Part shown: positions 12,901 to 20,414 of the stretch, one piece after another
Numbering within the stretch: position 1 is the first letter of the stretch
Layout of the letters: each line of letters begins with the position of its first letter
DNA from: Cranoglanis bouderius
Lineage: Eukaryota > Chordata > Actinopteri > Siluriformes > Cranoglanididae
Length of the DNA: 64,000 nt
Direction: 5' to 3'
NCBI GenBank assembly: GCA_023630585.1
Contig: CM042551.1
Coordinates: 6,712,501-6,776,500 of the forward strand
Translations under genes and position numbers: made by a program
The notes under the pieces: model-generated
Seen by the model: only the letters and a program-made list of their open reading frames with translations
What the model was told of the DNA's origin: nothing
Database searches by the model: none

Positions 12901-13927
12901 CTTACAGAGATTCCTACTGGCCGAATGGAATCCTAGCAGAGACGCCGCCACGCCGAGACAAGAGCATCCGCATGAGAACGAGAGTAGCAGCTAAGACTAA
13001 CCTCCTGGGCATCATGCCAGGTCTGTACACACACCCACATAATACACATCCCCACCAGCCAGACCCTAGACTTCTCCCAAAAACACACTGATCAAATGAT
13101 TGTATGAATGTGAATGTGTGTGTGTGTGTGTAGTACTCTGTGCTGGACTGGCAGCCCATCCATTGTGTTTTCCCCACCTCAGGCCCAGCGTTCCCGGGAT
13201 ATGCTCCAGATTCACAACATCCCTGACCAGGATAAAGTGCATAGTGAATTATTATTAGGGGTCAACCAATAGTGGATTTCATTCTGATTTAAATTTGACA
13301 AAGGAACAGTTGGAAGTTTGTGAGTACGAGTACGGAGGCGGTGCTCATGACTCACACGAGAACTTTTTTTTTTTTTTTTTTTGGTATCAACAACAACGAG
13401 ACATTTGTTCAGCCTTACTGAAAGAAAATGATGAACTGAACAGTTAACATGCAACATAACCACTTAAACCATCTTGCTGTAGTCGTCACATTCATCTTTG
13501 CAAAATATTTCTAATTAGAGAAATACAAGCTCCCGAGTCTTATTAATGACGTTGTGCTGGCGCTCAAGTGCGCTGACCTCGTAATTACCATATTTCCGAT
13601 ATGACTTGAAGGCAGCATTGGCCATCTGTTACATTACCGTTGTGTACACTTGTTCCTTACCACCACTGTGTTATTTTGTTTCTGTCCTCCCCAGACGAGC
13701 TCAAGCACATCATCGGGGCGGAAACCACGCGCAAGGGCATCCTCCGGGTCTTCGAAATGTTCCAGCACCAGCAGCTGAACCGCCGCCTGGTCTACGTCTT
13801 CCTGGAGGGGTTTCTCGAAACCATGTTCCCTCAGTACAAGTTCCCCGAGCTGTTCGTCAAGCTGCACTCGCGCTCACCACGCATCCGCACTTATTCACAG
13901 AAAGTCCGTACCTTACAGAAGAGGTGA
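425..13927 (+). CDS. snx13: snx13, sorting nexin 13 (RGS-PX1), 5'-partial, 22 coding exons
   Basis: SNX13 is an endosome/ER-associated sorting nexin, reported as a GTPase-activating protein for G-alpha-s through its RGS domain and as a phosphoinositide binder through its PX domain. The visible exons join in phase into about 848 residues. They cover the PXA domain (exons 425-5308), RGS domain (5638-6784), a serine-rich linker with ESFNGSPTGSINL (6956-7149), the PX domain with TYRRYSDFHDFH (8147 or 8183 to 9412), a linker with VPPLIPKSD, and the C-terminal Nexin_C domain (11833-13927). It ends in TLQKR and a TGA. The N-terminal roughly 100 residues with the membrane segments lie upstream of the window. 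The order and wording match vertebrate SNX13 rather than SNX14, SNX19 or SNX25, as I know those families. Unusual: one intron has a GC donor, and the PX exon has two in-frame acceptors 36 nt apart. Confidence 0.96.
1132..1253 (+). CDS. snx13: snx13 exon b (PXA domain)
   Basis: T-rich acceptor ending at 1131 and donor GTGAGT at 1254. It encodes SKEVDWQPYFTTRLVDDF and on to the linker NEREDPKQ. The phase is consistent on both sides. Confidence 0.95.
1699..1803 (+). CDS. snx13: snx13 exon c (PXA domain)
   Basis: Acceptor GTGCAG ends at 1698 and donor GTGAGA is at 1804. It encodes APEELLDAFFETEVEME and CRDVVCTSHGDEE. The intron before it is rich in GT and GA simple repeats. Confidence 0.94.
1970..2058 (+). 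CDS. snx13: snx13 exon d (PXA domain)
   Basis: Acceptor CACCAG ends at 1969 and donor GTGAGG is at 2059. It encodes GFLRDLCEVLLYLLLPPG and MRYFLR, a conserved hydrophobic PXA helix. Confidence 0.95.
2304..2641 (+). mobile_element. 338-bp MITE derived from a Tc1-like element
   Basis: TA at 2302-2303 and 2642-2643 flank inverted ends (CCACTAATATTGGCACCCTT at the left, AAGGGTGCCAATATTAATTT at the right). The sequence follows the left part of the element at 63116 up to 'caaccatgac' and then jumps to the right terminal repeat. It is thus an internal-deletion derivative with no coding capacity. It lies in a snx13 intron. Confidence 0.85.
2644..3790 (+). other. snx13 intron, partly repeat-like
   Basis: The stretch 3190-3420 (ATAGTGCATAGTGTAAGTG, GCGTCATTTGGGACACAA) resembles a common fish non-autonomous DNA repeat, without definable ends. 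The rest shows no gene or repeat I recognise. Confidence 0.4.
3791..3874 (+). CDS. snx13: snx13 exon e (PXA domain)
   Basis: Acceptor GTCCAG ends at 3790 and donor GTGAGT is at 3875. It encodes 28 residues, EILARGVLLPLINQLSDP and YINQFIIWM, in phase 0. Confidence 0.95.
3903..4065 (-). repeat. dispersed repeat R1, partial copy
   Basis: The segment 'aaggtgttgattcattttctagaacagc' (abridged motif: GTTGATTCATTTTCTAGAAC) followed by 'ggctctgacagtagtg' matches the distal end of R1 seen inverted at 8428 and 25025. Minus orientation relative to those copies. Confidence 0.6.
4574..4889 (+). mobile_element. tRNA-derived SINE (type with GGATGG tail), snx13 intron
   Basis: A box GTGGTTAGCACG and B box GGGTTCGATTCC are clear. 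The conserved core CCCCAGTCCGAAGATATG and TGATTGGCATTTCTAAA are present, and the 3' part ends in GGAAAATGGACGGATGG. Full-length or nearly so. Confidence 0.8.
5170..5308 (+). CDS. snx13: snx13 exon f (PXA end and linker)
   Basis: Acceptor TGTGTAG ends at 5169 and donor GTAAAT is at 5309. It encodes IRDSSCNYEAFMNILKL through EELQYLRSLDTAGD. Confidence 0.95.
5638..5726 (+). CDS. snx13: snx13 exon g (PXA-RGS linker)
   Basis: Acceptor CTGCAG ends at 5637 and donor GTATGA is at 5727. It encodes DINTIKNQINSLLFVKK and RIQRLQSGK. Confidence 0.95.
5810..5909 (+). CDS. snx13: snx13 exon h (RGS domain start)
   Basis: Acceptor TTGCAG ends at 5809 and donor GTCAGT is at 5910. It encodes MKLAANFGKLCIIPLD through NIALQFFM. 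It leaves one base that makes Asp with the next exon. Confidence 0.94.
6014..6207 (+). CDS. snx13: snx13 exon i (RGS domain core)
   Basis: Acceptor ATCCAG ends at 6013 and donor GTCAGT is at 6208. It encodes YMQQMGGQADLFFWLTVEG through KAAALGVYEQYLSEK, the core helices of the RGS fold. Confidence 0.95.
6439..6543 (+). CDS. snx13: snx13 exon j (RGS domain)
   Basis: Acceptor GTGTAG ends at 6438 and donor GTAGCA is at 6544. It encodes ASPRVQVDRASVDRLAEK and TPEIFDDIQRK, in phase 0. Confidence 0.95.
6652..6784 (+). CDS. snx13: snx13 exon k (RGS domain end)
   Basis: Acceptor CTCACAG ends at 6651 and donor GTGAGG is at 6785. It encodes MMLKDERFYPSFKQHPLYV through GSDDGDL. Confidence 0.95.
6863..6949 (+). 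repeat. (CT)n microsatellite forming a snx13 splice tract
   Basis: About 85 nt of CT with two single-base interruptions, ending six bases before the exon at 6956, so it is also the polypyrimidine tract of that acceptor. Confidence 0.9.
6956..6993 (+). CDS. snx13: snx13 exon l (small linker exon)
   Basis: A 38-nt exon encoding ESFNGSPTGSINL, conserved in SNX13. Its acceptor CCGCAG follows directly on a (CT)n tract of about 85 nt, and its donor is GTACGT at 6994. Confidence 0.93.
7080..7149 (+). CDS. snx13: snx13 exon m (linker before PX)
   Basis: Acceptor TTTTAG ends at 7079 and donor GTACGT is at 7150. It encodes SLDDLTNATTDESVQLHAF and ISDT, then one base that combines with either acceptor of the next exon. 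Confidence 0.93.
8183..8325 (+). CDS. snx13: snx13 exon n (PX domain start), with alternative start at 8147
   Basis: Encodes GVCNDHGKTYALYAITVF through TYRRYSDFHDFHMRITEQ, the basic phosphoinositide-binding part of PX. The donor GTAAAA is at 8326. Two acceptors are possible: GTGCTAG ending at 8182, or GTGTTTAG ending at 8146. The upstream one adds 12 in-frame codons (VADASLTHIPVL plus the shared Gly). Human SNX13 has a comparable short segment at this position in some isoforms, as I recall it. Confidence 0.93.
8428..8883 (+). repeat. dispersed repeat R1, copy in snx13 intron
   Basis: Carries the R1 landmarks in order: TTGATTTATTTTCTAATAAC with AGCATGTCCTGAAGTG, TTATAGCAGCTATAAAC, TGAAACTGGAGATTCCTTCC, ATTAGAACGAGTGCATTAA, and the end GCTGTTAAAGAAAATGAATC. 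Non-coding. Confidence 0.7.
9111..9218 (+). CDS. snx13: snx13 exon o (PX domain)
   Basis: Acceptor ACTCTAG ends at 9110 and donor GTAGGC is at 9219. It encodes FENLNSILKLPGKKTFNN through KKDLNAYLQ, which includes the PX proline-rich turn. Confidence 0.95.
9302..9412 (+). CDS. snx13: snx13 exon p (PX domain end)
   Basis: Acceptor TTTCAG ends at 9301 and donor GTGAGC is at 9413. It encodes LLLNPEMVKACPMLIAHV through NKAYSKGKGDFARK. Confidence 0.95.
9504..9665 (+). CDS. snx13: snx13 exon q, followed by a GC donor
   Basis: Acceptor GTGTAG ends at 9503. It encodes MDTFVNPLRSSMRNVSNAV through LGQDLRQSIFK. The next bases are GCAGGC, so the in-frame splice to VPPLIPK needs a GC-AG intron. The nearest downstream GT (9682) would break the frame. 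Confidence 0.93.
9666..10575 (+). other. snx13: snx13 GC-AG intron
   Basis: A 910-bp intron with 5' GCAGGC and 3' TTGCTCTTAG. The content is AT-rich and shows no transposon I recognise. Confidence 0.8.
10576..10647 (+). CDS. snx13: snx13 exon r (linker)
   Basis: Acceptor CTCTTAG ends at 10575 and donor GTGAGT is at 10648. It encodes VPPLIPKSDIDPEHCRVSA and QLDDN, in phase 0 on both sides. Confidence 0.94.
10890..11250 (-). repeat. dispersed repeat R1, shortened inverted copy
   Basis: Reads in the minus direction relative to 8428. It starts with TCGATTAATTATTTATAAC and AGCTCTGATAGTAGTTCCAG, and ends near GGAAAAATAATCAACTTCAG. Parts of the middle are missing. Confidence 0.7.
11833..11978 (+). 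CDS. snx13: snx13 exon s (Nexin_C start)
   Basis: Acceptor TGTGAAG ends at 11832 and donor GTTTGT is at 11979. It encodes VDDNIPLRVMLLLMDEVF through LIRATYGDTIN. The acceptor has a poor pyrimidine tract, but the phase and the protein match. Confidence 0.93.
12040..12660 (+). repeat. dispersed repeat R1, long copy in snx13 intron
   Basis: Contains both head motifs (GCCGTTATAGGGCAATAATG and GATTATTTCCCAAAAACAGC), TTATAGTAGCTGTAAAC, CACTGGAGACTCCTCCC, CATACAAGTCCCTGAGAATG and the end GCTGATAAAGAAAATTAATC. Confidence 0.7.
12755..12823 (+). CDS. snx13: snx13 exon t (Nexin_C)
   Basis: Acceptor TTTCAG ends at 12754 and donor GTAAAG is at 12824. It encodes KIVDHVDFMTSPEQVADYV and KRF. Confidence 0.95.
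   Translation, partial: ENCGSCRLHDVSRTSSRLRQEV
12908..13020 (+). CDS. snx13: snx13 exon u (Nexin_C)
   Basis: Acceptor CTTACAG ends at 12907 and donor GTCTGT is at 13021. It encodes DSYWPNGILAETPPRRD through TNLLGIMP. Confidence 0.95.
13135..13255 (+). mobile_element. SINE 3'-body fragment, snx13 intron
   Basis: Resembles the 3' body of the GGATGG-tailed SINE family: CTGGACTGGCAGCCCATCC, GCGTTCCCGGGATATGCTCC and GACCAGGATAAAGTG. No head or target duplication is seen. Confidence 0.5.
13695..13927 (+). CDS. snx13: snx13 terminal coding exon v
   Basis: Acceptor CCCCAG ends at 13694. It encodes DELKHIIGAETTRKGILRV through HSRSPRIRTYSQKV and RTLQKR, then TGA at 13925-13927. The exon is clearly more GC-rich than its surroundings. 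Confidence 0.96.
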
Positions 13928-14272
13928 CGTAGCGGCTCGGGCAGTAGGAAGCACCGCTCACAGAAGAGGAAGGACCGGCCCACGGTGAGGCTGGAGAAAG
14001 ATACAGGGCTGGGGGGGTGTGTGAGAGGGAGAGAGAGTATGAGGGTGTGTGTATATGTTTTTGTGTGTGTGTGTGTGTGTGCGTGCTGTGGATCACACAC
14101 CCCAGCCCTCTCAGTCCTTCCTGTTCTTAAGAGAAGCACTGTATCCACACGGCTGTAGCATAGAGGATTCATTTTAGCATTGTGGAGCGTCACCACTAAG
14201 ATGCTGCAGTGCCTGACCTGTAACGTCAGCATTTCAGTATTTGTATCTCATTTTGTCTTTTTTTTTTTTTTA

Positions 14273-14307
<35 letters not shown>

Positions 14308-16225
14308 TTGGGAAGAAGTTGCAATGTGGGATGATTCCCTGTGGATAAACTTGTTTGAGTTTGCAAAGGTCATTGATGAGTCGAAGTAAAGACTAAATGA
14401 TTTTAAACAACCTAATGGACAATGGAAGGGGGGAAAACTGACACAAACGTGGCTCGTCCTGAGCCGCTTTTTATCACAAGCATGTCTGAGGTAAGGATTG
14501 TTTTTAGGGCTGGAAGGCGGGTTTTAATTGCACCATACGTCACGTTTTAGCGAGTGAAATCATGTCCAAACCGTGTGAGTGATTTAATAACCAAATATAC
14601 ATGCAGCACTGACACACAGGCCTTCTGATTGAAGAGCATTAAAATAGCTATCAGAAGACCTGCTCACACATTTCTGACAAACAAGATTCTGGCAGGACAC
14701 ACACACACACACACACACAAAAAAACAACAACAATTTTTGGCACCCTGCAGGACTCCAAGCATACAGCACTATGTGTTAAAGAATGTATCTGTCTCTGGC
14801 AAACCTGTCTGTACTCATCCTTCATATTTCTCCACAGTTCACACACTGCACATACAGGATGTGTACATGTTTTGAACACTAGTAGACTTGTAAAGACCCA
14901 TGTGTAGCATTAAAGTTGAAGTCACAAGCGTGTGCCAGTGCCAGTTAGGAAAATCAGCCTTAATCCCCTACAACCAAAAGAGACGTGTGCTTCGACGTAG
15001 CTTTCCTTAAACGCATCCACACGTTTTGAGAGACACGTTAAAGATATCCGGACCTAGTCACACTTTTATTTAGAGAATATGTAATTAATCTTTTGTGCAA
15101 TGTTGCGTTTTCTTTGCATGTGTTCAGATAATGGTATAGAAATGTTCAGGTTTGAGATAATGAAATAATCTTAAAAAAAATATATATATATATATACACA
15201 AAAAAAAACCCATCAGAATACATTCCGTCGTTGTAAATGACTCTGCTTACGTTAAAGACTTGTTTTATAAGTCTGCGTTTGTTTTCTTTCGTGTCCCGGC
15301 GACCGTAGTGCTTCCTCGACGATGGATTTCGCGCGTCCGTGCATGGCTTATTCGCTCCAGGATACGAAACGTTATATTACACCAGCGGAAGGTCTGTACT
15401 GATTAGGAGCTGTTTCTTTGACACTCATTTTTGGGGTTATTGGGTCAAATCTGATGATTATTTTACTGTATATCGGATCTCAATCACCGGCGTAACAAGT
15501 CGCGCTTCTCCTCTGGGCTTTACGGCATGCAGGACGGGTGGGTTTGTAACCCGCAGTCACATCATCGTGTATCGATCAGCACAGTGAACCCGACTAGAGG
15601 TTCGTTCAAATTGTTTTGAACTAAATAGCACTTAAATCGTACAGATGAGGGTTTCTGGATGCATTTCTTTCTTTCTTTTTTTTTCCCCCCCACACACTGA
15701 CCACCAAGACATTTTTTGGGGGGTTTTTTTTGTTTGCTTGTTTGTTTTTTTAATCATTCCTGATTACTGTAAAAACTCAGCATTAATTATCTGCAGCCTT
15801 CTGTGATCGGTTAAGCTGATGCTACACTGCTACACTGCACCGTTTTAATGCGTTAACACACTCCACTTTCACCTAGAACCCATGTAAAGGTTCTGTGATG
15901 CAGGACAGCTCGTTTCTGTTGTTTCTTTTGTGTTCGTTAAATCCCCGTATATATAAATCTATAATTATTACCTTGTACATATCGGTGTACAGTATGTGTC
16001 AACAGTGTGCCTAAATGTACTGTCAATTATATTTTCTTATTTTTCTTTAACAAACAAACAAAAAAAAAAAAGAAGTGAAGCTGAATGTTACGGTCAGTTG
16101 ACTGGAAAAAAAAAAGGAAAAAAAAAGACTCTAAAATGGTTTAGAGTGTTTGCATCCTGCTTCTAAGATACTCCTTTTGAGCAGCAGAACTCGGTATAAC
16201 ACTAATAAAACTTTGACTAACTCAT
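13928..16225 (+). other. snx13: snx13 3' untranslated region (predicted extent)
   Basis: No coding exon is visible between the snx13 stop and the AATAAA at 16204. The stretch has GT repeats, an ATT run (about 14272-14308), an AC run (14698-14720), several A-rich runs and a C-rich patch near 15686. I infer a long last-exon UTR, as is usual for SNX13. Earlier polyadenylation sites may also be used. Confidence 0.6.
16204..16209 (+). terminator. snx13: candidate snx13 polyadenylation signal
   Basis: AATAAA in the context ACTAATAAAACTTTG, followed within about 30 nt by TG- and T-rich sequence. It is the best hexamer before the transposon cluster that begins at 16331. Confidence 0.5.
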
Positions 16226-16922
16226 TGTGCAGTAAATGGTGTCATTTCTAATTTATCTCGGTACTGTTACAGTATTTCTGAAGCTCAGGATGCTGGAGTG
16301 GAGTCTGGTTTTGTTCATGAGGTGAGAAAATACAGTCGAGTACAAAAGTTTACACCCCCTTGATTTTTAGATGAGAATTTCAAATCCATTTTACAGTTTA
16401 TAAACGTGGATTTGTAAAAATTCATAAACAGCAGACACTGACCTGAGCTCAGGATCCAGGACCCTGGAGCCAAATCTAGCAATCGGTGTAAATTATTTTG
16501 TCTTCTGGGAAACATGTATGTAGCTTCTGAAGGGCAGCGTTAAATGAGAAAAAATAAGACATTTAAACAAAATAATAACACTTTACACCTGTAAAGTGTT
16601 CAAAAGTTTACACCCTCCTGGCTCTTAATGTATCGTGTTGACTTCTCGAGCATCAGTGAATGTTTGCACCTTTTGTAATAGTTGTGTACGAGTCCCTCAG
16701 TTGTCCTCAGTGTATAAAGATGGATCTCAACATCATATAGCGGCTGTTGCAGAAGATGCTGGAAAAGCAAAGAATGTGCAGGACCTGGAGGCTTTTTCTG
16801 AAGAAAAGTGGGTAGTTTAACTGCTCAGGCCAAACAAGGGACTCGTGAATAACGATCACAAAACATTAAAAACAGTCGTTGATCATCCAGGTAACAACAC
16901 ACAGTATTAAGAATCAAGCATA

Positions 16923-18137
16923 CAGTTACAATCAAAATTATTCAACCCCCATTGCAAATGAGGTTTATTGTCAATTTACAGACTCAGGGGCTTCATTTAG
17001 TTGCACCAGGTGTGCTTGAGCTGGAACGCCTGGAATACCTGAACTGGCTAGGGGCAGAAAATACATGAAATACCTGCACGGGGGAGAAAAAGGAAGCTAT
17101 CAACGGCTGCAACCAGATTTCTGAGAAGGCAGGTTGTGAAAAACCCTCAAAAGACCTGAAGCAAGACTTGGTAGCAACAGGCACTGAGGTTTCAGTGAGC
17201 ACAGTATGGCACGTACTAAACGCAGAATGTTTCCATGCCAGAACTCCAAGACGTACACCATTACTGACCCAGAAGCACGAGAAAAGCCAGCTCAATATCA
17301 TATAAATAAGCCACAGAAGTTTTGGGATTCTGTTCTGTGGACCGATGGAACTTTTTGGCACAATGGATCAGCGGTATGTCTGCAGAAAGAAGAATGAAGA
17401 AAGAACACTGTCCACACTCAAGCATGGTGGTGGCTCGGTGATGCTCTGGGGCTGCTTTTCATCCTCTGGCACAGGAAACCTGCAGCATGTGGAAGGTAAG
17501 ATGGATTCATTGAAGTATCAGGAAATCCTGGGAGAAAATGTCATGCCGTCTGTGAGGAAGCTGAAGCTTGGGCATCATTGGACCTTCCAACAGGACAATG
17601 ATCCCAAGCATACCTCAAATTCCACCAAGGCTTGGTTGCAGAAGAAGTCCTGGAAGATTCTACAGGGCCATCACAGTCACCTGACTTGTACTCCATAGAA
17701 AATCTCTGGTGGGATTTGAAGAAGGTGGTTGCAGCACGCAAACCCAAGAATATTACTGAACTGCAGGCCATTGCTCATGAGGAATGGGCTAAGATTCCTC
17801 AGGAACGCTGCTGGAACTGGTGTCTGGCTATGGATCTCGTTTGCAGCAGGTCATAACAGCAAAAGGATGCTCTACTAAGTACTAAAGATGCTTGCCATGA
17901 AGGGGTTCAATAATTTTGAGGCTGGAGAAGTCATTATTATATTATTATATATATAAGTCGCATTTTCAGTTGAATTTGGGGAAACCACTTGAAGCATTCC
18001 TTGTGTTGGAACTATTTCAATTGCTTTTGTTTGATTTGTTCATAGAACAAGAAAGTCTACAGAATTTACAGAAAGTCTGTAAATTTTGACAATAAACCTG
18101 ATTTGGAATGGGGGTTAAATAACTGTGATTGCAACTG
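16923..18137 (+). mobile_element. decayed Tc1-like transposon nested in an older element
   Basis: A 1215-bp element flanked by TA at 16921-16922 and 18138-18139. Inverted repeats of 52 bp (16923-16974 and 18086-18137) begin CAGTTACAATCAAAATTATT at the left and match the right end with several substitutions. The interior is a frameshifted Tc1 transposase. Confidence 0.9.
17184..17856 (+). pseudogene. Tc1 transposase pseudogene (frameshifted)
   Basis: Tc1 transposase pieces occur in different frames. HARTPRRTPLLTQKHEKSQL (about 17233-17292) is followed in another frame by WTDGTFWHNGS. Next come STLKHGGGSVMLWGCFSSSG and FQQDNDPKHTS (to about 17690), then SQSPDLYSIENLWWDLKK in a further frame. 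All three catalytic acidic residues are recognisable but not in one reading frame, so no functional enzyme can be made. Confidence 0.85.
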
Positions 18138-18721
18138 TATGTAAACTTTTGAATTGGTTCATTTGTGTAAATTCAGTTATTATTGTGTTTTGTAGACTAT
18201 ATGTAAACCTCTGTAAATAGTTTATTGAGGACAGTACTAAATAAAAAAAAAAACAAAATGCAAGTTTTATCATATTATTTTAATTATGAACATTTTGCAG
18301 ATTCTGCAAGGCGTATATAAACTTATTGCCTCAAATGTATATTACCAGAAACCAGAAACCAGGATGTGCATCTTGATCGACAGGAGAAACATCTGGAAAT
18401 TGAAGTGATCAGTTTATATACTGGAAGGCGGAACCCTTGAAAGCTGTTTTGTGGTATAAAAAGAGGCCACAAGGTGGAGCACAACACTTGATTCCCTGAG
18501 CTTTTACTATAAAACAGCACTTAACATATAGTTATTTACACATAACTGTTGACAGAATTTCAATGGGGAAATATTGATGTGTTGGTTTATTTCAGACATA
18601 ACAATATGCATGTAAATTGTAAAATAATGACTTAGGTTGGGAAAGTTTCATATTCATTAAGATGAAATGGAATGGACTGGACCCAAGCCTAATTTATACA
18701 CTTAAAATAATAATAATAATA

Positions 18722-18722
18722 A

Positions 18723-18783
<61 letters not shown>
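18722..18783. repeat. (TA)n microsatellite
   Basis: Roughly 30 TA units just beyond the nested transposon cluster. Confidence 0.9.
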
Positions 18784-18787
<4 letters not shown>

Positions 18788-19192
18788 GTAATACAGCTAC
18801 AGCAAGGTTGTCAAGGATTTTATTTTTATTTAATGTAATCATTTATGTATATAAGTAAGGTTTCTATTGTACTTTTTTTTAAAATTATTATTATTTTCTT
18901 TCGGTACCCCTGCAACTAAACTATAGGTTCAGGACTACAGGATGTACATTGTATTTTTTATGTATTATAAATAATAATACATAAATACATGCATAAATAG
19001 AATAAAGCATTTTTCAGTAATCCTGTGGATTCTTTATTTGGGCTAAAAGTTATGGATGAGTCTTAAGGATTAAGTGGTGCAAAGAACTTATTTATTTTGG
19101 CTATAAATATTCGCTTGCACTGCACTGTACAGGCACTACAGTGTATTACATAAGCAATAAAAGACTTTTTTTTTTTAACTTACTTTCATCCT

Positions 19193-19925
19193 GTTCTAGG
19201 AAAATAATCAACAGCTGGGTGGTGTAATTTATTGAAGAAGGACACATAATACTTTTTATCCATTTATAGTTACATTTGTGGAACATTGTGGAATGTTCAC
19301 TCTGCTGGGGGAAAAAACAATAGAAACCATCACAGAAATTCTAATGGTTTCCACTACAAATACCATTACAAACCATCAGCTAACCATTAAAACCATTACT
19401 ATTACTGGTCCTTAATGGTATCCACTAGACATAACATGCCATCAATAGCCAGTAGGCACCATTACAGTTTCCAGTAAAACCAATACAATTCCCATTATAA
19501 CCATTAAAACCATTACAAATTGTATGAGGGTTTCTATTTTTTTTTCAGCGGGGCAACAAACAAGTTAGTTCCAGTTATAACTTGTTATAGCAGCTATAAA
19601 GAGTTCATTCTCTCGGCAACCTCTTTTTTTTTAAAGCTTTCTCTTGTAGTTAATAAGACAAACAAAAGCTCAGATTATCATGCTACCAAGAAACCAGACA
19701 GCACAAAGTCCTCTATCCTGAAAACGTACTGTTACAAAGCACTGGCACTGGAGACTCCTTCCATGAACCTCTCCTTAAATATTACACACATTTCTGTGTT
19801 CGAGTACAGCTCAACCTATTTATTTTTAGTCTTAGGTTATGTAGAGTGGCTGCCATACAAGTCTATGTGAATGAGCTGTTGCTATAGAAACAATAACCTG
19901 CAAATTGCCTTGCTGGAAAATTTCA
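19193..19925 (+). repeat. dispersed repeat R1, copy with an inserted small element
   Basis: Starts TAGGAAAATAATCAACAGC and continues after the insert (19299-19554) with TTATAGCAGCTATAAAGAG, CTGGAGACTCCTTCCATGAA and GAATGAGCTGTTGCTATAG. Lies upstream of ankrd28. Confidence 0.7.
19299..19554. mobile_element. small MITE-like insert inside an R1 copy
   Basis: The left 'gggggaaaaaacaatagaaacc' (22 bases in full, shown by its core GAAAAAACAATAGAAACC) and right 'tttctattttttttt' are imperfect inverted ends. The interior is built from CCATTACAAACCATC-like units. The R1 sequence resumes on the far side. Confidence 0.5.
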
Positions 19926-20079
19926 GATCAGTGTTGGTCCTGTCAATATTGTATTGATAAACAGGGTATAGTTATAAACTACAGTCAGTAATTATATACC
20001 TAAAAAGTATACAAAAGTACCATAAAGTATATAAAACGTATTTAAAAGTGGCAAAATAAATGTATTTGTGTCTCTGAAA

Positions 20080-20387
20080 ACTACTACGCCTCTGGAGAGT
20101 TTACCTCCGCCATACATGCATCTAAACCAATCAGCAACGACTTTACTGCTACGTTGCACAAATAACCAGCCAATCGCGTGCGTCCTGACTGCTCGGTTAC
20201 GGTGGCGGTAATGTTGTGGAACCCACAGCTCGTGTGTGGGAAGCAAAAAGGGAAGCGCTCCAGGGAGAACTGAAATAAACCAGAATAATTAATGAACTAA
20301 CTATCAGGTGAAGGACTGGGTTCTTACATGAACTAACAGAACCACTAAAGCGGAAATCCGTATGAAATCTAACGACGAACCAGAAAC
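20080..20387 (+). promoter_or_regulatory. ankrd28: ankrd28 proximal promoter and 5' UTR (predicted)
   Basis: Immediately upstream of the canonical first coding exon. Two CCAAT boxes are visible at 20128-20132 and 20170-20174, in a stretch that is richer in CpG than its neighbours. No clear TATA box is seen. An out-of-frame ATG at 20362 precedes the real start. The exact transcription start cannot be read from the sequence. Confidence 0.45.
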
Positions 20388-20414
20388 ATGGTGGTTCTCA
20401 AAATCCGAGACCAG
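20388..20414 (+). CDS. ankrd28: ankrd28 canonical first coding exon
   Basis: Nine codons, MVVLKIRDQ, followed by donor GTATGT at 20415. This parallels the mammalian ANKRD28 start MAFLKLRDQ, which is also spliced directly to PSL. The start codon has A at -3 and G at +4, a strong Kozak context. The exon is in phase 0 with the acceptor at 43073. Confidence 0.88.

Larger units (their letters stand above)
16333..18337 (+). mobile_element. old TA-flanked DNA element interrupted by a Tc1
   Basis: Outer ends share an imperfect inverted repeat (GTACAAAAGTTTACACC at the left, a related AAACTTATTGCC at the right). They are flanked by TA at 16331-16332 and 18338-18339. The body (16333-16922 plus 18138-18337, about 790 bp) resembles a common fish non-autonomous element with repeated 'aaaagtttaca' motifs. 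Removing the inner element restores a continuous body across a single TA. Confidence 0.7.

Noticed and set aside
13857..14232. Antisense frames overlapping the snx13 terminal exon
   Set aside because: They are shadows of the GC-rich exon and the following GT repeats. The sense strand carries the conserved protein.
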